This document shows, piece by piece, positions 1-8,032 of a DNA stretch of 64,000 bases. Both the position numbers and the translations under genes were made by a program. Below the pieces are notes generated by a model. The model was given only the letters and a program-made list of their open reading frames with translations. It made no database searches and had not been told where the DNA came from. This stretch comes from Mucilaginibacter sp. SJ (GTDB lineage: Bacteria; Bacteroidota; Bacteroidia; Sphingobacteriales; Sphingobacteriaceae). Every line of letters begins with the position of its first letter. Position 1 is the stretch's first letter. The DNA lies in the NCBI RefSeq assembly GCF_028993635.1, contig NZ_CP118631.1, forward strand, positions 1,550,001 through 1,614,000, in the 5' to 3' direction.

Positions 1-2
1 TG

Positions 3-152
3 CTTTATTTTTCCGGCGCCGTTGTATTTGTTATTACCGCTTTCCGTTTACAGCTAAACCCCGAAAACAAAACGCTTTACTTTATTACAGCAATCAGTTT
101 CATAGTAGTACACAGCGTTTTCTATTATCTAATGACCAAAAAACGTCGTTAA
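3..152 (+). CDS. C-terminal end of a membrane protein (truncated by window edge)
   Basis: An open frame enters from the left edge and stops at the TAA ending at 152. Its 49 visible residues contain two hydrophobic stretches separated by a short polar segment (LNPENK) and end in a basic tail (MTKKRR), the usual look of the last two helices of a small inner-membrane protein. The family cannot be named from this fragment. It lies 65 bp upstream of purK on the same strand and may not be functionally related. Confidence 0.5.
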   Translation, partial: LYFSGAVVFVITAFRLQLNPENKTLYFITAISFIVVHSVFYYLMTKKRR

Positions 153-217
153 GCTATTGTTGTTTAAAGCATTTATAGGCTTTTTGAAAGATTTAGGCTA
201 AACTTGCATCTTCAAAT

Positions 218-1357
218 ATGAAAGCATTTTACGGAGATTTAAAACTGGGTATTTTAGGCGGCGGACAATTAGGCCGTATGCTAATACAGCAAGCCATAAA
301 CTATAATGTTACTGTTAAAATTCTTGATCCCGACCGCGAAGCCCCTTGCCGTAAGCTGTGTGATGAGTTTACTGTAGGTTCATTGGGTGACTACGAAATG
401 GTATACAATTTCGGCAAAACTGTCGACCTGCTTACCATTGAAATAGAAAAGGTAAACGTTGACGCCCTTGAACAATTGGAAAAAGAGGGCGTACTGGTTT
501 ACCCGCAGTCGCGTATTATCCGGTTGATCCAGGATAAAGGCTTGCAAAAACAATTTTTCAAAGAAAACGATATTCCCACAGCCGATTTCCAGATCATATC
601 ATCACCTCAGCAGCTTCAGCAAAGTTTAATCCCATTTCCGTATATCCAAAAATTGCGTAAAGATGGTTACGACGGCAAAGGTGTATATAAAGTAATTGAC
701 GAAAGTTACCTTGCCGGTGCCTTTAAAGAGCCAAGCCTGATTGAGCAATGGATAGATTTTGAAAAAGAGATTGCGGTAATTGTGGCCCGTAATGAAAACG
801 GCGAGATCAGCACTTTCCCGATGGTTGAAATGGAGTTCAACCCTAAGGCAAATTTGGTGGAGTTTTTGATCGCTCCTTCTACCCTTCCATTCGCCATCCA
901 ACAAAAAGCGGAACAAATAGCCAAAAAAATTGCCGACAGCCTTAAAATAGTAGGTTTACTGGCGGTTGAAATGTTTTTAGACAAGCAAGGCCGCATCCTG
1001 GTGAATGAGCTTGCACCGCGTCCGCATAACAGTGGTCACCAAACCATTGAGGGCAATGTGGTATCACAATTTGAGCAGCATTTAAGGGCGATATTTAATC
1101 AGCCTTTGGGCGATACAGCCTGCCTTAACAACGCCATTATGGTGAACGTTTTAGGTGAGGCCGGTTATGAAGGTCCCGCTATTTACCAGGGTATCGAAAA
1201 AATATTGAAAGTACCGGGGGTATATATTCATCTTTACGGCAAAGCTTTAACTAAACCATTTAGGAAGATGGGGCACGTTACTATTGTAGATGCCGATAGA
1301 GAAAAGGCGATTGAAAAGGCAAGATTTGTTCAGAAAACTTTGAAGGTAGTTAGTTAG
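218..1357 (+). CDS. purK: N5-carboxyaminoimidazole ribonucleotide synthase PurK
   Basis: PurK uses ATP and bicarbonate to convert AIR to N5-CAIR in cytosolic de novo purine synthesis. The 379-residue product has the N-terminal dinucleotide-like motif GILGGGQLGRM (11-21), an ATP-grasp domain (about 100-290) with the glycine loop GYDGKG (150-155), and the signature NELAPRPHNSGH (263-274). Length fits the family. The ATG at 218 follows a TAAACTTG sequence (199-206) resembling the Bacteroidota -7 promoter element. Its partner purE lies downstream on the same strand, but a repeat-flanked four-helix-bundle gene has come to sit between the two, so purK-purE is probably an interrupted operon. Confidence 0.97.
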   Translation: MKAFYGDLKLGILGGGQLGRMLIQQAINYNVTVKILDPDREAPCRKLCDEFTVGSLGDYEMVYNFGKTVDLLTIEIEKVNVDALEQLEKEGVLVYPQSRIIRLIQDKGLQKQFFKENDIPTADFQIISSPQQLQQSLIPFPYIQKLRKDGYDGKGVYKVIDESYLAGAFKEPSLIEQWIDFEKEIAVIVARNENGEISTFPMVEMEFNPKANLVEFLIAPSTLPFAIQQKAEQIAKKIADSLKIVGLLAVEMFLDKQGRILVNELAPRPHNSGHQTIEGNVVSQFEQHLRAIFNQPLGDTACLNNAIMVNVLGEAGYEGPAIYQGIEKILKVPGVYIHLYGKALTKPFRKMGHVTIVDADREKAIEKARFVQKTLKVVS

Positions 1358-1360
1358 TTT

Positions 1361-1508
1361 AGATCATGGTTCATAGTTCATGGTTCATGGTTCATAGATC
1401 ATGGTTCATAGTTCATAGTTCATAGATCATAGTTCATAGATCATAGTTCATAGATCATGGTTCATAGATCATGGTTCATAGATTATAGTTTATAATTCAT
1501 AGTTTATA
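1361..1508. repeat. Tandem gttcatag-word array, left arm of inverted repeat around the four-helix-bundle gene
   Basis: About 150 bp consist almost entirely of variants of the words gttcatag, gatcatag and gttcatgg, decaying into more AT-rich versions near 1480-1508. There are no unique spacers, so this is not a CRISPR array. Positions 1390-1416 match the reverse complement of 1882-1908 at 25 of 27 bases, so the array and the shorter right copy form an inverted pair enclosing the intervening gene. Confidence 0.9.
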
Positions 1509-1517
1509 GCAGAACAA

Positions 1518-1868
1518 ATGGCATTTAGGTTTGAGGATCTTCAGGTTTGGCAGAAGGCCATGGATTTGGACGAACAAATAAATCAGCTAACAAAAACATT
1601 TCCCAAAGAAGAAATTTATATTTTAACATCACAGATAAAACGCGCAGCTGATTCCGTTGTTCTGAATATAGCTGAAGGATCAACCGGGCAAAGCAAAGCA
1701 GTTTTTAAGATATTTTTAGGTTATTCCTTAAGATCTGCTATTGAAGTAGTGAGTTGCCTATTCATTGCCAAAAGAAGAAATTATATTAAAGAAGAAAATT
1801 TTAAAGTTCTATATAACGATTATGAAGTATTGGTAAAAATGATAACCGCGCTAAAAAACTCCATCTAA
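1518..1868 (+). CDS. Four-helix-bundle protein (23S rRNA intervening-sequence protein family)
   Basis: The 116-residue product begins with the characteristic [13 protein letters not shown] segment and carries the family core around residues 40-60 ([17 protein letters not shown]), as in the S23p/TIGR02436-type four-helix-bundle proteins. Relatives occur inside intervening sequences of 23S rRNA genes and as free-standing genes in Bacteroidota. Their biochemical function is not established, though RNA or DNA binding is often suspected and the Avd protein of diversity-generating retroelements has a similar fold. Here the gene sits between purK and purE, flanked by inverted gttcatag-word repeats. 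That context suggests a mobile or repeat-associated cassette rather than a purine gene. Confidence 0.9.
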   Translation: MAFRFEDLQVWQKAMDLDEQINQLTKTFPKEEIYILTSQIKRAADSVVLNIAEGSTGQSKAVFKIFLGYSLRSAIEVVSCLFIAKRRNYIKEENFKVLYNDYEVLVKMITALKNSI

Positions 1869-1880
1869 AAGCCTTTTTAC

Positions 1881-1908
1881 CATGAACTATGAACCATCAA
1901 CTATGAAC
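1881..1908. repeat. Right inverted copy of the gttcatag-word repeat, overlapping the purE start
   Basis: Bases 1882-1908 are the reverse complement of 1390-1416 with two mismatches. The copy contains several ATG trinucleotides, including an in-frame ATG at 1882 and the probable purE start at 1903. It closes the inverted-repeat pair that encloses the four-helix-bundle gene. Confidence 0.88.
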
Positions 1909-2406
1909 AACAATAATCCAAAAGTCGCCATTATAATGGGCAGCAAATCCGATTTAAATGTAATGCAGGATGCCGCTGATGTTTTAGCCGAATTAGGCGT
2001 TGATTACGAAATAACCGTAGTATCGGCCCACCGCACACCCGATAGGATGTTCAGCTACGCCCGTGCCGCTGCCGATCGCGGTATAAAAGTGATCATCGCC
2101 GGAGCCGGCGGTGCAGCCCACCTGCCGGGTATGGTAGCCTCATTAACCCACCTGCCGGTAATTGGTGTACCTGTAAAATCAAGCAACTCTATCGACGGCT
2201 GGGATTCCATCCTATCCATATTACAAATGCCAAACGGCATCCCGGTAGCCACTGTAGCTTTAAACGCTGCAAAAAACGCGGGGATCCTCGCTGCGCAGAT
2301 CCTGTCAACAGGAGATGAGTACCTGGTGAAAAACCTTATCGATTTTAAAGAAAACCTTAAAAAGAAAGTTGAAGAGTCGGCAAGGGAAATGGAAGGGGAA
2401 GAATAG
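1903..2406 (+). CDS. purE: N5-carboxyaminoimidazole ribonucleotide mutase PurE
   Basis: PurE interconverts N5-CAIR and CAIR, the step after PurK. The 167-residue product has MGSKSD (12-17), SAHRTP (41-46, with catalytic His43) and the glycine-rich [10 protein letters not shown] (67-76), and matches class I PurE in length. An in-frame ATG at 1882 would add seven residues (MNYEPST) encoded by the repeat arm. I prefer ATG 1903, which gives the short N-terminus usual for PurE. The start therefore lies inside the inverted-repeat copy, an unusual arrangement. A repeat element with a central hairpin follows the stop, facing the convergent yqgE gene. Confidence 0.96.
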   Translation: MNNNNPKVAIIMGSKSDLNVMQDAADVLAELGVDYEITVVSAHRTPDRMFSYARAAADRGIKVIIAGAGGAAHLPGMVASLTHLPVIGVPVKSSNSIDGWDSILSILQMPNGIPVATVALNAAKNAGILAAQILSTGDEYLVKNLIDFKENLKKKVEESAREMEGEE

Positions 2407-2566
2407 TTGGCAGTTTGCAGTGGCAGTTGTTAGTGGCAGTTGCAGCAGCAATCAGATTATAGGAAGTAAAGGGCAAGTTTATGAACATGCCCTTTTATTA
2501 TTTACTGCTACTAAAAACTACAAACTGCTATTAAAAACTGCTGCTGCAACTAAAAGCTGCCACTAA
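2407..2566. repeat. Inverted repeat of tggcagtttgcag words between convergent purE and yqgE
   Basis: The left part (2407-2450) repeats words such as ggcagtttgcag and tagtggcagttgcagcagca. The right part (2538-2566) is its complement, with one inserted word of about 7 bases. The hairpin aaagggca/tgcccttt (2468-2475 and 2488-2495) sits in the middle. The same word family recurs at 13483-13544. The right end runs into the yqgE stop codon. Confidence 0.8.
2468..2498 (+). terminator. Probable intrinsic terminator for purE
   Basis: An 8-bp perfect stem (aaagggca with tgcccttt) around a 12-base loop is followed by a T-rich run. It lies between two convergent genes and at the centre of the inverted repeat, so it may work in both directions. 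Confidence 0.6.
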
Positions 2567-3126
2567 TTCAACGCCGGATTTTCAGGAAAATTAGCAATGT
2601 GGGCGTAGCGCTGGCCGAGGCTGATCACCACCTGGCGCCAAAGATTTTGTTCATCAAGGGTGAACAGTGTTTCTATATCAAATTTATCTGTTACTATCCA
2701 GCTATCATCTTTTATTTCTTCATCAAGCTGTTGCGGTGTCCAACCGGAGTATCCGGCAAAAAATTTAATTTCTTCGGTGCTTAACTGGTAATTGGATACT
2801 AAATATTTCACCTGCTCAAAATCACCGCCCCAGTAAAGGCCATCGGCTATTTCAATGCCGCCTTCTATTTTGTCCGGGGCACAATGGATAAAATGCAATG
2901 TATTTTTTGCTACAGGGCCGCCTTCGTAAACAGGCATTTCGGAGTATGATACATCAGGCAGTACATCGCCCAATAAATACTCGCTTTGATGGTTCAGGAT
3001 AAAGCCCATAGCTCCTTCTTCAGAGTATTCTGTTAAAATGATTACGGACCTCCTGAAATTCGGATCCATCATAAACGGTTCCGAAATGAGTAAATGGCCT
3101 GCCGCGGCCGCTATTGGACTAAGCAT
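2563..3126 (-). CDS. YqgE/AlgH family protein
   Basis: The 187-residue product matches the YqgE/AlgH (DUF179) family. The N-terminus AGHLLISEPFMMDPNFRRSV is the typical opening, followed by GFILNH and a VYEGGPV segment near the middle. The biochemical role is unsettled; AlgH was named as a regulator in Pseudomonas. The protein appears cytosolic, with no signal peptide. It is convergent with purE and divergent from pdxH, so it is probably transcribed alone. Family assignment is firm and function is not. Confidence 0.92.
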   Translation of the reverse strand: MLSPIAAAAGHLLISEPFMMDPNFRRSVIILTEYSEEGAMGFILNHQSEYLLGDVLPDVSYSEMPVYEGGPVAKNTLHFIHCAPDKIEGGIEIADGLYWGGDFEQVKYLVSNYQLSTEEIKFFAGYSGWTPQQLDEEIKDDSWIVTDKFDIETLFTLDEQNLWRQVVISLGQRYAHIANFPENPALN

Positions 3127-3219
3127 AAAGTTTAGCGTTTAAATACGTAACAAGCATAGTAAAAATATGTTCAATTATGAATAATGATTTACATCATTAT
3201 ATACGGTTTAATTAATTTG

Positions 3220-3227
3220 TAAGTTTG
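3220..3227 (+). promoter_or_regulatory. TAnnTTTG -7 element upstream of pdxH
   Basis: TAAGTTTG ends 7 bases before the pdxH ATG and matches the Bacteroidota -7 consensus TAnnTTTG exactly. No convincing -33 TTTG is seen at the ideal distance. If used, transcription would start at or just before the start codon. Confidence 0.5.
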
Positions 3228-3234
3228 CATCAAA

Positions 3235-3882
3235 ATGAATCAGCAGGAAATACAAAATTTAAGGCAGGACTATAGTGCCTCTACGCTATCAGAAAACAGC
3301 ACTAAGGGCGATCCTATTAAACAGTTTGAACAATGGTTTAACGAAGCTTTGGAGGCAAAATTGCATGAACCCAACGCCATGACGCTTTCAACTGCCACCG
3401 TAACCGGTAAACCTTCGGCACGTATCGTACTTTTAAAAGGCTTTCATACAGGCGGTTTTATATTCTTTACCAACTACTTAAGCCGCAAAGGCAAAGAGAT
3501 AGCCAAAAACCCCCAGGGCGCGTTAACATTTTTTTGGGGCGGCCTTGAGCGCCAGGTACGTATTGAAGGTACTATCGAAAAGGTAAGCAAGGAAGAATCT
3601 GAAAAATATTTCCATTCGCGGCCTAAAGGGAGCCAGGTTGGCGCGATAGTATCGCCCCAAAGCCAGGAAATTGAAAGCCGCGATGCATTGGAGCAAAAAT
3701 GGAACCAACTGGAAGCCGAATACGCTGATAAGGAAGTGCCTAAACCATCATATTGGGGTGGATATATCTTAAACCCGCAATTGGTTGAGTTTTGGCAAGG
3801 CCGGCCAAGCCGCATGCACGACCGCATCCTGTATAAAAAAACCGATAAAAAAACCTGGAAAAAAGTACGCCTTGCACCATGA
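3235..3882 (+). CDS. pdxH: Pyridoxamine 5'-phosphate oxidase PdxH
   Basis: PdxH is an FMN-dependent oxidase that makes pyridoxal 5'-phosphate from PNP or PMP in the cytosol. The 215 residues show the conserved order: NAMTLSTATVTGKPSARIVL with the FMN/substrate region, then FFTNYLSRKGKE, then SRPKGSQVGAIVSPQS, and finally EFWQGRPSRMHDR near the C-terminus, where the RxxRxHDR-type motif binds the substrate phosphate. Length is standard. The stop overlaps the nuoC start (ATGA, 3879-3882), indicating translational coupling with a respiratory gene, an unexpected pairing. Confidence 0.97.
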   Translation: MNQQEIQNLRQDYSASTLSENSTKGDPIKQFEQWFNEALEAKLHEPNAMTLSTATVTGKPSARIVLLKGFHTGGFIFFTNYLSRKGKEIAKNPQGALTFFWGGLERQVRIEGTIEKVSKEESEKYFHSRPKGSQVGAIVSPQSQEIESRDALEQKWNQLEAEYADKEVPKPSYWGGYILNPQLVEFWQGRPSRMHDRILYKKTDKKTWKKVRLAP

Positions 3883-4376
3883 GTTTTGATGATATTAAAA
3901 ACCTGCTCACCGAAAAACTTGGTGATACCGTAATTACCGGCGAAGAAACAGGCGGCCTGCAACCCGCCTTGTTAATTAACCCTGATGATATTACAGCTGT
4001 GTGCCTGGAGTTGCGGAACAATCCTAAAACTTATTTCGATTTTTTGTCGAGCCTGAGCGGTGTGCATTATAATGACGAAACAAACCGCTATGGCGTGGTT
4101 TATCACCTGGCATCAATCCCTTATAAAACACAACTTACTTTAAAAATAAGCAAAGGCCATCCAAAAGAAAGCGCTGAACTGCCCGAATTTAAAAGCGTAA
4201 GCTCTGTTTACCGCACTGCCGATTGGCATGAGCGCGAAGCCTATGACATGCTGGGGATCTACTTTGAAGGGCACCCTGATCTTCGCCGGATTTTACTGCC
4301 CGACGATTGGGAAGGTTTCCCTTTACGGAAAGATTACCGGAACGCCGAATTTTATAAAGGCATCAGGATAGATTAA
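3879..4376 (+). CDS. nuoC: NADH-quinone oxidoreductase subunit C
   Basis: NuoC is the 30-kDa peripheral-arm subunit of complex I, on the cytoplasmic side. The 165-residue product carries the family signature HEREAYDMLGIYF (117-129) followed by LRRILLPDDWEGFPLRKDYR (135-154). It is a stand-alone C subunit, not fused to D. The ATG overlaps the pdxH stop by four bases. nuoD follows after a 186-bp gap. Neither nuoA/nuoB before it nor nuoE onward after nuoD is present, so the complex I genes are split in this genome. Confidence 0.95.
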   Translation: MSFDDIKNLLTEKLGDTVITGEETGGLQPALLINPDDITAVCLELRNNPKTYFDFLSSLSGVHYNDETNRYGVVYHLASIPYKTQLTLKISKGHPKESAELPEFKSVSSVYRTADWHEREAYDMLGIYFEGHPDLRRILLPDDWEGFPLRKDYRNAEFYKGIRID

Positions 4377-4562
4377 CCTCAAATAAACTTTCCCGGCATT
4401 AACGGATCGAAATGAGCTAAGATATGCTGTTAAATAACACCTTTGTTTACTTCATTTTTACAGCGATAGTAGCTCATAAATGAAAAAAAAAGCTGATTTT
4501 TGGTAGCCGGCTATATACCCCAAGCAATATATGACCGGATATAAATTTAACCGGATATAAAA

Positions 4563-5765
4563 TTGGTCATTACAAACCCCAAATACGAAGAAGCACTCCT
4601 TAGGTACAATAAAAAGATAGCCGGGGCCAGCGTTGAGGATATGGTACTTAATGTTGGTCCGCAACACCCCTCAACTCACGGGGTTTTGCGCCTGGAATTA
4701 ATTACCGATGGCGAGATAGTAAAAGAGGTGATCCCCCATATCGGTTACCTGCACCGCTGCTTTGAAAAACATGCCGAATCATTAACTTACCAGCAAACCA
4801 TCCCTTTTACCGACAGGATGGATTACCTGGCTTCGATGAACAACAGCCACGCCTTTGTAATGGGTGTTGAACGGATGATGGGTATTGACAAGGAGATCCC
4901 TAAACGTGTTGAATACATCCGCGTGCTGGTTTGCGAGCTAAACCGCATAGCATCGCACCTGATCGCCATTGGCACTTACGGCATTGACATAGGCGCCTTT
5001 ACCCCCTTCCTGTGGTGTTTCAGGGACAGGGAGCATATTATGGGGATGCTGGAGTGGGCATCGGGCTCACGTATGCTATACAATTACATTTGGGTAGGCG
5101 GTTTATTTTACGACCTGCCGGTTGGTTTTGAAGAACGTTGCCGGGATTTTGTGGAGTATTTTAAACCTAAAATGGTTGAGCTAAACCAATTGCTTACCGA
5201 CAACCAGGTATTTATTTCGCGCACAGCCAATGTGGGCGTTTTGCCGCTTGATGTAGCTATTAACTATGGCTGCTCGGGCCCAATGTTACGCGCATCGGGC
5301 TTAAAATGGGATTTGCGGCGGATTGATAATTATTCGGCCTACCCTGAAATTGATTTTGAAATCCCGATTGGCCAGGGCCTGATGGGCAAAGTTGGCGATT
5401 GCTGGGACAGGTACAAGGTACGCGTTGATGAAATTGAGCAATCATTAAGAATAGTTGAACAATGCCTTGACCGTTTGCAGAAAGAATTGAAACGCACACC
5501 TGATTTTGATCCCCGTGCTAAAATGCCCCGCAAAACTATTCCTAAAGCACAGGATTATTATGTACGCTGCGAAGGCGCCAAAGGCGAGCTTGGCTTTTAT
5601 TTTATTACCGACGGCAAATCAGAGATCCCAACCCGTGTAAAATCCCGCGGACCAAGCTTTAATAATCTTTCGGTACTGCCGGAGTTATCCAAGGGTGTAT
5701 TAATTGCCGACCTGATAGCGATAGTAGGTTCTATCGACTTTGTTTTGGGCGAAGTGGACAGGTAA
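4563..5765 (+). CDS. nuoD: NADH-quinone oxidoreductase subunit D
   Basis: NuoD is the 49-kDa subunit that, with NuoB, forms the quinone site of complex I. The product carries [16 protein letters not shown] near residue 30, [32 protein letters not shown] and the C-terminal FVLGEVDR. An in-frame stop at 4548 bounds the frame. The likely start is TTG at 4563 (400 residues), because the next in-frame ATG at 4641 would remove the N-terminal segment just before the conserved core. The 186-bp gap after nuoC contains a direct repeat of accggatataaa (4534-4545 and 4550-4561) right before this start. Confidence 0.93.
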   Translation: MVITNPKYEEALLRYNKKIAGASVEDMVLNVGPQHPSTHGVLRLELITDGEIVKEVIPHIGYLHRCFEKHAESLTYQQTIPFTDRMDYLASMNNSHAFVMGVERMMGIDKEIPKRVEYIRVLVCELNRIASHLIAIGTYGIDIGAFTPFLWCFRDREHIMGMLEWASGSRMLYNYIWVGGLFYDLPVGFEERCRDFVEYFKPKMVELNQLLTDNQVFISRTANVGVLPLDVAINYGCSGPMLRASGLKWDLRRIDNYSAYPEIDFEIPIGQGLMGKVGDCWDRYKVRVDEIEQSLRIVEQCLDRLQKELKRTPDFDPRAKMPRKTIPKAQDYYVRCEGAKGELGFYFITDGKSEIPTRVKSRGPSFNNLSVLPELSKGVLIADLIAIVGSIDFVLGEVDR

Positions 5766-5953
5766 TCTGAACCGGGATTTGGGCTGATTTTTGGGATGGA
5801 CAGGATTTTATATCCTGATATTGTCTGAAGAATTGGAATTAAACAAATTATTTGGATTAATCGACCTCTCCTTGCATTCTGTTAATCCTGTTTAATCGAG
5901 TTCAGAAACATTATCCTGCTCATCCCAAAAATCCACCCAAATCCCGGTTCAGA
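5766..5953. repeat. Inverted-repeat element with 40-bp arms between nuoD and the protease gene
   Basis: The left arm (5766-5805) and right arm (5914-5953) are complementary at 36 of 40 bases. The arms begin tctgaaccgggatttggg and enclose about 108 bp of AT-rich sequence that itself contains partial copies of the words. The element begins directly after the nuoD stop and ends where a minus-strand terminator begins. No target duplication is visible. Confidence 0.93.
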
Positions 5954-5955
5954 CA

Positions 5956-5986
5956 AACAAAAAAGAGACCCCTCACGGCATCTCTT
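5956..5986 (-). terminator. Intrinsic terminator for the protease/sigma operon
   Basis: Read on the minus strand, the hairpin agagatgcc/ggggtctct, with one internal mismatch, is followed by TTTTTTG. It sits about 45 bp beyond the protease stop codon. Confidence 0.7.
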
Positions 5987-6029
5987 CTCATTTTAATATA
6001 TTAATTTTTATTGAGTGGGCTAATGATGA

Positions 6030-7121
6030 TTACTGGTTATACACTTTAACCATAAATACATAGTTTTTGAGCTTGCTACTTTGCTGAGTACGGCTCAATC
6101 CAGCTAACTTATTCTTTGTGTTCAAATTGAGCGTTTTCGACAACGAATCCGTTGGAATATTTTGTATCGCCTTTAACAGGTAAGTTGATTTTTTTGCAAA
6201 ATATGCACCTGCAACCTGGGTTTGCCGTGCGGTAATCACACCTATCACGTTTCCTTTTTCGTCAAGTAAGGGTCCCCCTGAATTACCAGGGTTTACCGGA
6301 ACAGAAATTACATATTCGGTAGTATCGCCCGAATAATTTGCTGCTGATGCTAAATAACCTCCCCCATAAACCATATTATCGGCCGGGTAACCGAGTGTGT
6401 ATACGCTCTCTCCAAGATCGCCTTCCGCCCTTTTCAGATTATAGGGTATAGGGCCAAGATTTTTAAATGATGGATCATTGATCTGTAAAATAGCCAGATC
6501 ATACTGTGGCTCGGTATAAATAACCTTAGCATGAAATGATTCGCCCGCGGCATTCTGCACATAAACCGAATCAGCATTTTTGATCACATGGTAATCTGTG
6601 GCCAGGTAACCATTTGATGTAAGTGCAAAACCGGTACCCCTGAAATTGGCTGGTGGCGTAGCTGCTTTGGGTTTTACCGGAGTACGTCCATGGCCTATCT
6701 GAGCAACGGTTTTCTCCATGTTGTTGATCTTTTCGCTCAACTGCTGATATTTTGATTTATCATTATTCAGCTTGCCTGTCAGGATAAGGATAGTTAAAAC
6801 ACCAAAGATTGCAATTGAAGCGGCAACCGATATTTTTGAATGATGATTACGCCACATACGTACAATCCATACCGGATGGATCATTACTTCTTCCTTCAGT
6901 GCATGAACATCAATTTCATCGTGAATGGCGTTTAAGCGGTTTTCAAGCTCAAGGCGTTCGCCGTATTGCTTCAATAAGCCTATAAATTTAATGTGTTCGG
7001 TAACTTTACTTTCAACAGCCGCGTCGTTTTTGCGGAGCAGTTCAAATTGAACACGTTCTTCGGCGGTCATGCTACCGTCGAGGTACCGTTCAATAAATTC
7101 AGTTAGTTGGTTATCACTCAT
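6030..7121 (-). CDS. Membrane-tethered trypsin-like serine protease with anti-sigma-like N-terminus
   Basis: The 363-residue protein has three parts. Residues 1-90 are a cytosolic, acidic helical region (LTEFIERYLDGSMTAEER) like the N-termini of anti-sigma factors in Bacteroidota. Residues 97-116 form one transmembrane helix. Residues 155-325 form a periplasmic trypsin fold with the triad His178 (TDYHVI), Asp208 (YDLAIL) and Ser281 (NPGNSGGP). No PDZ domain follows, unlike DegP. The gene starts 12 bp after the ECF sigma gene, so the pair is an operon. I infer that the protein holds or releases the sigma factor in response to an envelope signal; the protease substrate is unknown. Confidence 0.88.
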   Translation of the reverse strand: MSDNQLTEFIERYLDGSMTAEERVQFELLRKNDAAVESKVTEHIKFIGLLKQYGERLELENRLNAIHDEIDVHALKEEVMIHPVWIVRMWRNHHSKISVAASIAIFGVLTILILTGKLNNDKSKYQQLSEKINNMEKTVAQIGHGRTPVKPKAATPPANFRGTGFALTSNGYLATDYHVIKNADSVYVQNAAGESFHAKVIYTEPQYDLAILQINDPSFKNLGPIPYNLKRAEGDLGESVYTLGYPADNMVYGGGYLASAANYSGDTTEYVISVPVNPGNSGGPLLDEKGNVIGVITARQTQVAGAYFAKKSTYLLKAIQNIPTDSLSKTLNLNTKNKLAGLSRTQQSSKLKNYVFMVKVYNQ

Positions 7122-7133
7122 CTCTTGATCTCC

Positions 7134-7703
7134 TTATTTCTGCTGAAAAAATAATTTCTTCAGCCTTTGCAGGCATTTGTACTTTTGCGTTTTGGCATTA
7201 TCCGCATTGGTGTAACCAAACCGCTCACAGATCTCCTGCATTGATCTGTTTTTTATATAAAAATCTTCCATAATGGTTTTACAGGGTTCACCTAATAACT
7301 GGAGCGCACTCTCCATTTTACCAAACTGGATATCCCTGTCGTTATGGTTGTCAATTTCTTCTTCAACGGGCAGGTGTTCTTCAAAATCCCTGATATCACC
7401 GCCATATCGGTTCATTTGGCTCAGCCTTTTAAGCCAAAGCCGCCGGCAAACTGAATATATATATGTTTTAAGCTTACTGTTCAGCTCAAAATCACCCGCT
7501 TTAATCTTATTGTAAAGAACGATAATGGCTTCCTGGTAAATATCCTTCGCGTCATCCTCATCGCCATTGTTGTTGATGATCAACTGTAATATCATCGGGA
7601 AGTAGGTTGTATAGAGCCTTTTCAGCACTACCTCCGAATTATTAAGTATCCCAAGAACTATTTCACTATCTGTTGGAGCCGAAGCTTTTAAGTCTTTATT
7701 CAC
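7134..7703 (-). CDS. RNA polymerase ECF-type sigma-70 factor
   Basis: The 189-residue protein shows sigma region 2 (about 25-90, including DAKDIYQEAIIVLYNKI) and a region 4 helix-turn-helix near the C-terminus (MQEICERFGYTNADNAKTQK). It has no region 1 or 3, as expected for the extracytoplasmic-function group. It is the first gene of an operon with the membrane protease carrying an anti-sigma-like N-terminus, which is its probable regulator. The 329-bp region upstream is shared with a divergent lipoprotein gene, a plausible target, though no promoter motif shared only by these two was identified. Confidence 0.92.
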   Translation of the reverse strand: MNKDLKASAPTDSEIVLGILNNSEVVLKRLYTTYFPMILQLIINNNGDEDDAKDIYQEAIIVLYNKIKAGDFELNSKLKTYIYSVCRRLWLKRLSQMNRYGGDIRDFEEHLPVEEEIDNHNDRDIQFGKMESALQLLGEPCKTIMEDFYIKNRSMQEICERFGYTNADNAKTQKYKCLQRLKKLFFQQK

Positions 7704-8032
7704 TCTTAATACTATTTAGGTCAAATTGTAACCCACTATTATCAAAAAAAATCAAACTAAAATAAATTAATAACATTAGCATTACATTTTATTGCGTGTA
7801 ACAATTGTGTACAGCATTAATTAATGTTTAATACCGGCAGGTAAACAAGGTAACCCAATGTTAAAAACTATGCAGGCAAATCTGCAATAAAAAAACCGCT
7901 TGCAAAAACCCGTACATAAACTACAAATTCTATGGAATTTACAAAGATTTAATTTTTATGGGTTACCTTTTCAACTAATGCGTATTAAGTAACAAACGAT
8001 CACAAAACGTTAACATTTTAAAAATTAAGAAA
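7704..8032. promoter_or_regulatory. Divergent regulatory region between the sigma gene and the first small lipoprotein
   Basis: This 329-bp AT-rich gap has no credible gene. It holds ttatgggttacctttt at 7956-7971, repeated exactly at 8347-8362 before the second lipoprotein gene, and an inverted 11-base partner aaggtaaccca at 7847-7857. Promoters for both divergent genes must lie here. Confidence 0.55.

Noticed and set aside
1361..1508. Tandem array resembling a CRISPR
   Set aside because: The repeats are directly adjacent, vary in sequence and have no unique spacers; no cas genes are present.
2369..2566. Small plus-strand frame across the purE end and repeat
   Set aside because: It is formed by out-of-frame purE codons and low-complexity repeat words.
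4534..4561. Direct repeat accggatataaa before nuoD
   Set aside because: Only two copies; could be an operator, but too short and isolated to support a separate call.
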